From: Thermoplasmata archaeon
GTDB lineage: Archaea > Thermoplasmatota > Thermoplasmata > Sysuiplasmatales > Sysuiplasmataceae
Direction: 5' to 3'
DNA: 7,700 nucleotides
Assembly (NCBI GenBank): GCA_021811925.1
Contig: JAKAPY010000078.1
Location: 1 to 7,700 of the forward strand
Shown here one piece after another: positions 5,165 through 7,700 of this stretch. The notes beneath the pieces are model-generated. The model saw nothing but the letters and a program-made list of their open reading frames with translations, ran no database searches and was not told the origin of the DNA. Numbering within the stretch: the stretch's first letter is position 1; each line of letters starts with the position of its first letter. A program made the translations under genes and the position numbers.

Positions 5165-6145
5165 ATGACCCCCTTGGTTACACTTTTCAATTTCCTTTTG
5201 ATTGTGGTCGGGGGCTTCTCCGCAGGTCTTCTCGGTTCATTAACTGGCCTTGGCGGGGGGACCGTCCTTGTTCCGCTGCTGACAATTTTCTACGGAATAC
5301 CAATAATCTACGCCACAGGCGCCAGCCTAATTTCGACAATTGCAACTTCGGCAGGTTCGGCAAGCGCGTATGTGAAGGAGCGGATTTCCAACGTCAAGAT
5401 AGGCATCGGTCTGGAGGTTGCAACAACTGCAGGTGCCATCATAGGGTCGCTGCTCGCTGTTTATGTCTACGACCATCGACTGCAGTGGATCATCTATGTT
5501 CTCTTCGGTGCAGTGCTCCTCTTCTCGCTCTATCCTACCGCACAAAAGGGAAGGCATGAAATACCTCCGCTGAAGAAACCGGACTGGACAACACGCATTT
5601 TTCAGATGACAGGCGTATATTACGACGCCAAGTTGAAGAAAGATGTGCACTATAACGGCGTCAAGTGGTGGGCCGGCGAAATAGTAATGCTTTTCGCGGG
5701 TATCATCTCGGGCCTGCTGGGCATCGGAAGCGGTGCGATGAAAGTCCTGGGCATGGACTGGGCAATGAATCTTCCCATGAAGGTAACCACCACGACAAGC
5801 AATTTCATGGTTGGTATTACTGCCGCCACCGGCAGTTCAATCTACTGGTATGCAGGATACATACAGGTCTTCATCGCGGCCGCAACCGCCATCGGAGTGC
5901 TTGCCGGTTCTTTCGTTGGTACGAAGATACTTGTGAGGATGTCAAACAAGAACATAAGGTGGCTTTTCTTCGCCGTTCTCTCATTCCTCGGAGTTGAAAT
6001 GCTTCTGAAGGGGCTCGCATCCAATAATTCATTTGTAACATCGGGCACCGTCAGGTTAGCCCTTTCGGCTCTGACTTCTGTCATACTTATTTCATGTCTC
6101 TTCCTCGTGATCAGAAAACAGGAGGCGGAAGATGTCAAAGTATGA
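5165..6145 (+). CDS. TauE/SafE-family membrane transporter
   Basis: A 326-residue integral membrane protein of the sulfite exporter TauE/SafE family, whose members are thought to move small sulfur-containing or organic anions across the membrane. The family's two-fold repeat is visible. Half one contains GLLGSLTGLGGGTVLVPLL (21-39) and half two GLLGIGSGAMKVLGMDWAM (183-201), followed by TTTTSNFMVG (208-217). About eight or nine hydrophobic segments are seen (near 6-28, 34-60, 80-102, 107-124, 169-188, 208-226, 230-256, 264-282, 296-316). A polar loop at about 125-168 between the halves is probably cytoplasmic. The start ATG is 27 bases after a TATA box. The 3' end overlaps the DUF1634-like gene by 14 bases. 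The substrate cannot be told from sequence: sulfite, sulfoacetate, thiosulfate or another anion are possible. Confidence 0.93.
   Translation: MTPLVTLFNFLLIVVGGFSAGLLGSLTGLGGGTVLVPLLTIFYGIPIIYATGASLISTIATSAGSASAYVKERISNVKIGIGLEVATTAGAIIGSLLAVYVYDHRLQWIIYVLFGAVLLFSLYPTAQKGRHEIPPLKKPDWTTRIFQMTGVYYDAKLKKDVHYNGVKWWAGEIVMLFAGIISGLLGIGSGAMKVLGMDWAMNLPMKVTTTTSNFMVGITAATGSSIYWYAGYIQVFIAAATAIGVLAGSFVGTKILVRMSNKNIRWLFFAVLSFLGVEMLLKGLASNNSFVTSGTVRLALSALTSVILISCLFLVIRKQEAEDVKV
6121..6125 (+). promoter_or_regulatory. Ribosome binding site of the DUF1634-like gene
   Basis: GGAGG six bases before the ATG at 6132, within the end of the transporter gene. Internal operon genes here use Shine-Dalgarno sequences, while promoter-proximal genes appear leaderless. 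Confidence 0.65.
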
Positions 6146-6545
6146 ATTCAATGACATTCTGAGCGTCGTGCTGAGACTCGGTGTGGTCATAAGCATCATT
6201 CTCCTTGCCACCGGTGTCGCCCTGATATTTATGATGCACGGAGCTGATGGCTACAGCATCGATCAGATTGCAAGCTACGGAACCGGCACGGGCGCATCCA
6301 GCTTCTCACTCAACTCCTCTTCCCTGCCCCTTACTGGTTTACTTAACGGCGTCATCCATCTCAACGGCCTTTATTTCATATCGCTTGGATTGTGGGTCCT
6401 CATATTCACACCCATTTCAATCGTACTCATTTCTCTCGCCGAGTTTGCCTATCTCAAGAACAGGCTCTATGTCGCATTGAGCATCATTGTGCTCTTCGAT
6501 CTTTTCTTCGCAATGTTAGTCGTTCCAATCTACTTTCATGTGTGA
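6132..6545 (+). CDS. DUF1634-like small membrane protein paired with the transporter
   Basis: A 137-residue membrane protein with three clear hydrophobic segments (about 12-35, 76-103 and 112-134). Between the first and second is an extramembrane loop rich in Ser, Gly and Thr (about 37-70). The N terminus (VLRLGVVISIILLATGV) and the C-terminal part (SLAEFAYLKNRLYVALSIIVLFDLFF) fit my memory of DUF1634, a family commonly found next to TauE/SafE genes in archaea and some bacteria. The gene overlaps the transporter by 14 bases and has a good Shine-Dalgarno GGAGG six bases before its ATG, so it is the second gene of a two-gene operon. An accessory-subunit role for the transporter is inferred from this coupling. 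No catalytic motif is visible. Confidence 0.88.
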   Translation: MSKYEFNDILSVVLRLGVVISIILLATGVALIFMMHGADGYSIDQIASYGTGTGASSFSLNSSSLPLTGLLNGVIHLNGLYFISLGLWVLIFTPISIVLISLAEFAYLKNRLYVALSIIVLFDLFFAMLVVPIYFHV

Positions 6546-6593
6546 AGCACGCGCAGCAGTCAGCCCGTTTTGAAATGACAATATTGCACAAGG

Positions 6594-6601
6594 TTAAATT
6601 A
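6594..6601 (+). promoter_or_regulatory. TATA box of ilvD
   Basis: TTAAATTA in the 71-base gap after the DUF1634-like gene. Its centre is about 20 bases before the first ATG (6617) and about 25 before the second (6623). The second spacing matches the other leaderless promoters here and suggests 6623 as the actual start. Confidence 0.6.
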
Positions 6602-6616
6602 GACGTAGTTGAGTCA

Positions 6617-7700
6617 ATGAGCATGCCAAACAAGCGTTCTTCAGCAGTCTACGGGGGCCCTGAGAGGGCTCCAAACAGGGCATTCATGAAGTCAATGGGC
6701 TTGACAGATGAAGAGCTTTCAAAACCCATAGTTGGTGTTGCCGCGGCCTGGAATGAAGCAGGACCATGCAACATTCACGCACTTGCACTTGGACAGAAGG
6801 TCAAGGACGGAATCAGGAGCAGTGGTGGAACGCCAAGACTGTTCACCACGCCGGTCGTTATTGACGGCATTGCGATGGGAACAGAAGGGATGAAGTACTC
6901 CCTGGTAAGCAGGGAACTTGTCGCCAACACGGTTGAGCTGACTGTAAACGCACACGGTTATGATGGTTTTGCCGCACTCTCGGGTTGCGACAAGACGAAT
7001 CCGGGTATGATGATGGCGATGGCTAGGCTCAACATACCATCAATTGTCATGTACAGCGGAACCACGCTGCCGGGCAGTTACAATGGCAGGGATATTGCCA
7101 TAGGAGATGTGTATGAAGCAGTGGGCTCGTACTCGGCGGGCGGCATGACTCTTGAAGAGCTGAAAAGGATGGAGGACTGCGCCATTCCAACCGTAGGCGC
7201 ATGCGGAGGGCTCTATACAGCCAACACCATGGCGATGATGACAGAAGCGCTCGGACTTTCATTGATCGGCAGCGCTTCTCCTCCAGCCGTTGACGGTTCC
7301 AAGGGCTCATTTGCATTTCAAACGGGATCTGCATTGATGGAACTCGTCGAAACAGATCTCAAGCCCAGGGATATACTTACATTCGAGTCTTTCGAGAATG
7401 CTGTTACAGTCCTGATGGCCTCGGGCGGTTCCACCAATGCGGTGCTCCACCTCATCGCAATTGCTCACGAGGCAGGCATCAGTCTCGGAATGGACGATTT
7501 CGAATCAATTGGGAATCGCGTGCCCGAAATAGTAGACATGAAGCCAGGCGGACGGTACGTCATGGCGGACCTGCACCGCGCCGGTGGTGTCCCGCTGCTG
7601 ATGAGGAGGTTGCTTGAAGCAGGTTTTCTGAATGGTGGCGCAATGACCGTATCGGGCAGGACATTGAGGCAGGAGCTCGAGTCGGCTTCGGCAAATCTCC
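6617..7700 (+). CDS. ilvD: Dihydroxy-acid dehydratase, 5' part (runs off the window)
   Basis: Dehydrates 2,3-dihydroxy-3-methyl acids to 2-oxo acids in valine, isoleucine and leucine/pantothenate synthesis. The first 361 residues are present and the frame is open to the window edge; the family is normally about 550-570 residues. The three expected Fe-S cluster cysteines are Cys51 (GPCN), Cys124 (GCDKTNPG) and Cys196 (GACGGLYTANTMA). The metal-site Asp83 (IDGIAMG), Lys126 and GGSTNAVLHL (270-279) are also conserved. Coordinates give the first ATG; the in-frame ATG at 6623 lies about 25 bases after the TATA box and fits the leaderless spacing of its neighbours better, removing two residues. Some archaeal members also dehydrate sugar acids, and the sequence here does not exclude that. 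Confidence 0.96.
   Translation, partial: MSMPNKRSSAVYGGPERAPNRAFMKSMGLTDEELSKPIVGVAAAWNEAGPCNIHALALGQKVKDGIRSSGGTPRLFTTPVVIDGIAMGTEGMKYSLVSRELVANTVELTVNAHGYDGFAALSGCDKTNPGMMMAMARLNIPSIVMYSGTTLPGSYNGRDIAIGDVYEAVGSYSAGGMTLEELKRMEDCAIPTVGACGGLYTANTMAMMTEALGLSLIGSASPPAVDGSKGSFAFQTGSALMELVETDLKPRDILTFESFENAVTVLMASGGSTNAVLHLIAIAHEAGISLGMDDFESIGNRVPEIVDMKPGGRYVMADLHRAGGVPLLMRRLLEAGFLNGGAMTVSGRTLRQELESASANL

Noticed and set aside
5665..5997. Plus-strand frame of 110 codons inside the transporter gene
   Set aside because: Out-of-frame shadow of the TauE/SafE gene; the product is rich in Arg, His and Gly with no domain.

Overview
The window looks archaeal, most likely a member of the Thermoplasmata or a relative. 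The evidence is a B-family DNA polymerase of archaeal type, a RadA/RecA-like paralogue, TATA-type promoters placed about 25 nt before start codons (leaderless transcription), and many AGG/AGA and ATA codons. The placement comes from sequence character only; no database was searched.

Left half, minus strand (18-3140): a three-gene cassette transcribed right to left. It encodes a RecA/RadA-fold protein with broken Walker A and B motifs, a 90-residue helical protein of unknown function that starts at TTG, and a short divergent B-family polymerase resembling archaeal PolB2/Dpo2. The polymerase keeps the motif A aspartate and the last aspartate of motif C, but motifs B and C are altered and the proofreading exonuclease looks dead. 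Genes overlap or nearly touch, and one TATA box (3163-3170) sits at leaderless distance from the proposed first start codon. An inactive recombinase plus a non-proofreading polymerase recalls bacterial ImuA/ImuB/DnaE2 mutasomes, so an error-prone damage-tolerance role is the main hypothesis. A PCNA-binding-like peptide at the C terminus of the pseudo-RecA suggests a link to the sliding clamp. A DUF302-type gene (3266-3682) lies upstream on the same strand with its own promoter and a perfect inverted repeat between TATA box and start.

Right half, plus strand: purA (adenylosuccinate synthetase, full bacterial-like length, 3795-5087), a TauE/SafE-family membrane transporter overlapping a small DUF1634-like membrane protein (5165-6545), and the 5' part of ilvD (dihydroxy-acid dehydratase, 6617 to the window end). 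purA, the transporter pair and ilvD each have a TATA box near -25 from the start codon. Genes inside operons instead have Shine-Dalgarno-like sequences.

purA (purine synthesis) and ilvD (branched-chain amino acid synthesis) are housekeeping. The polymerase cassette is the most interesting part. All gaps between genes are under about 130 bases, and no RNA gene, CRISPR array, insertion sequence or long repeat was seen.
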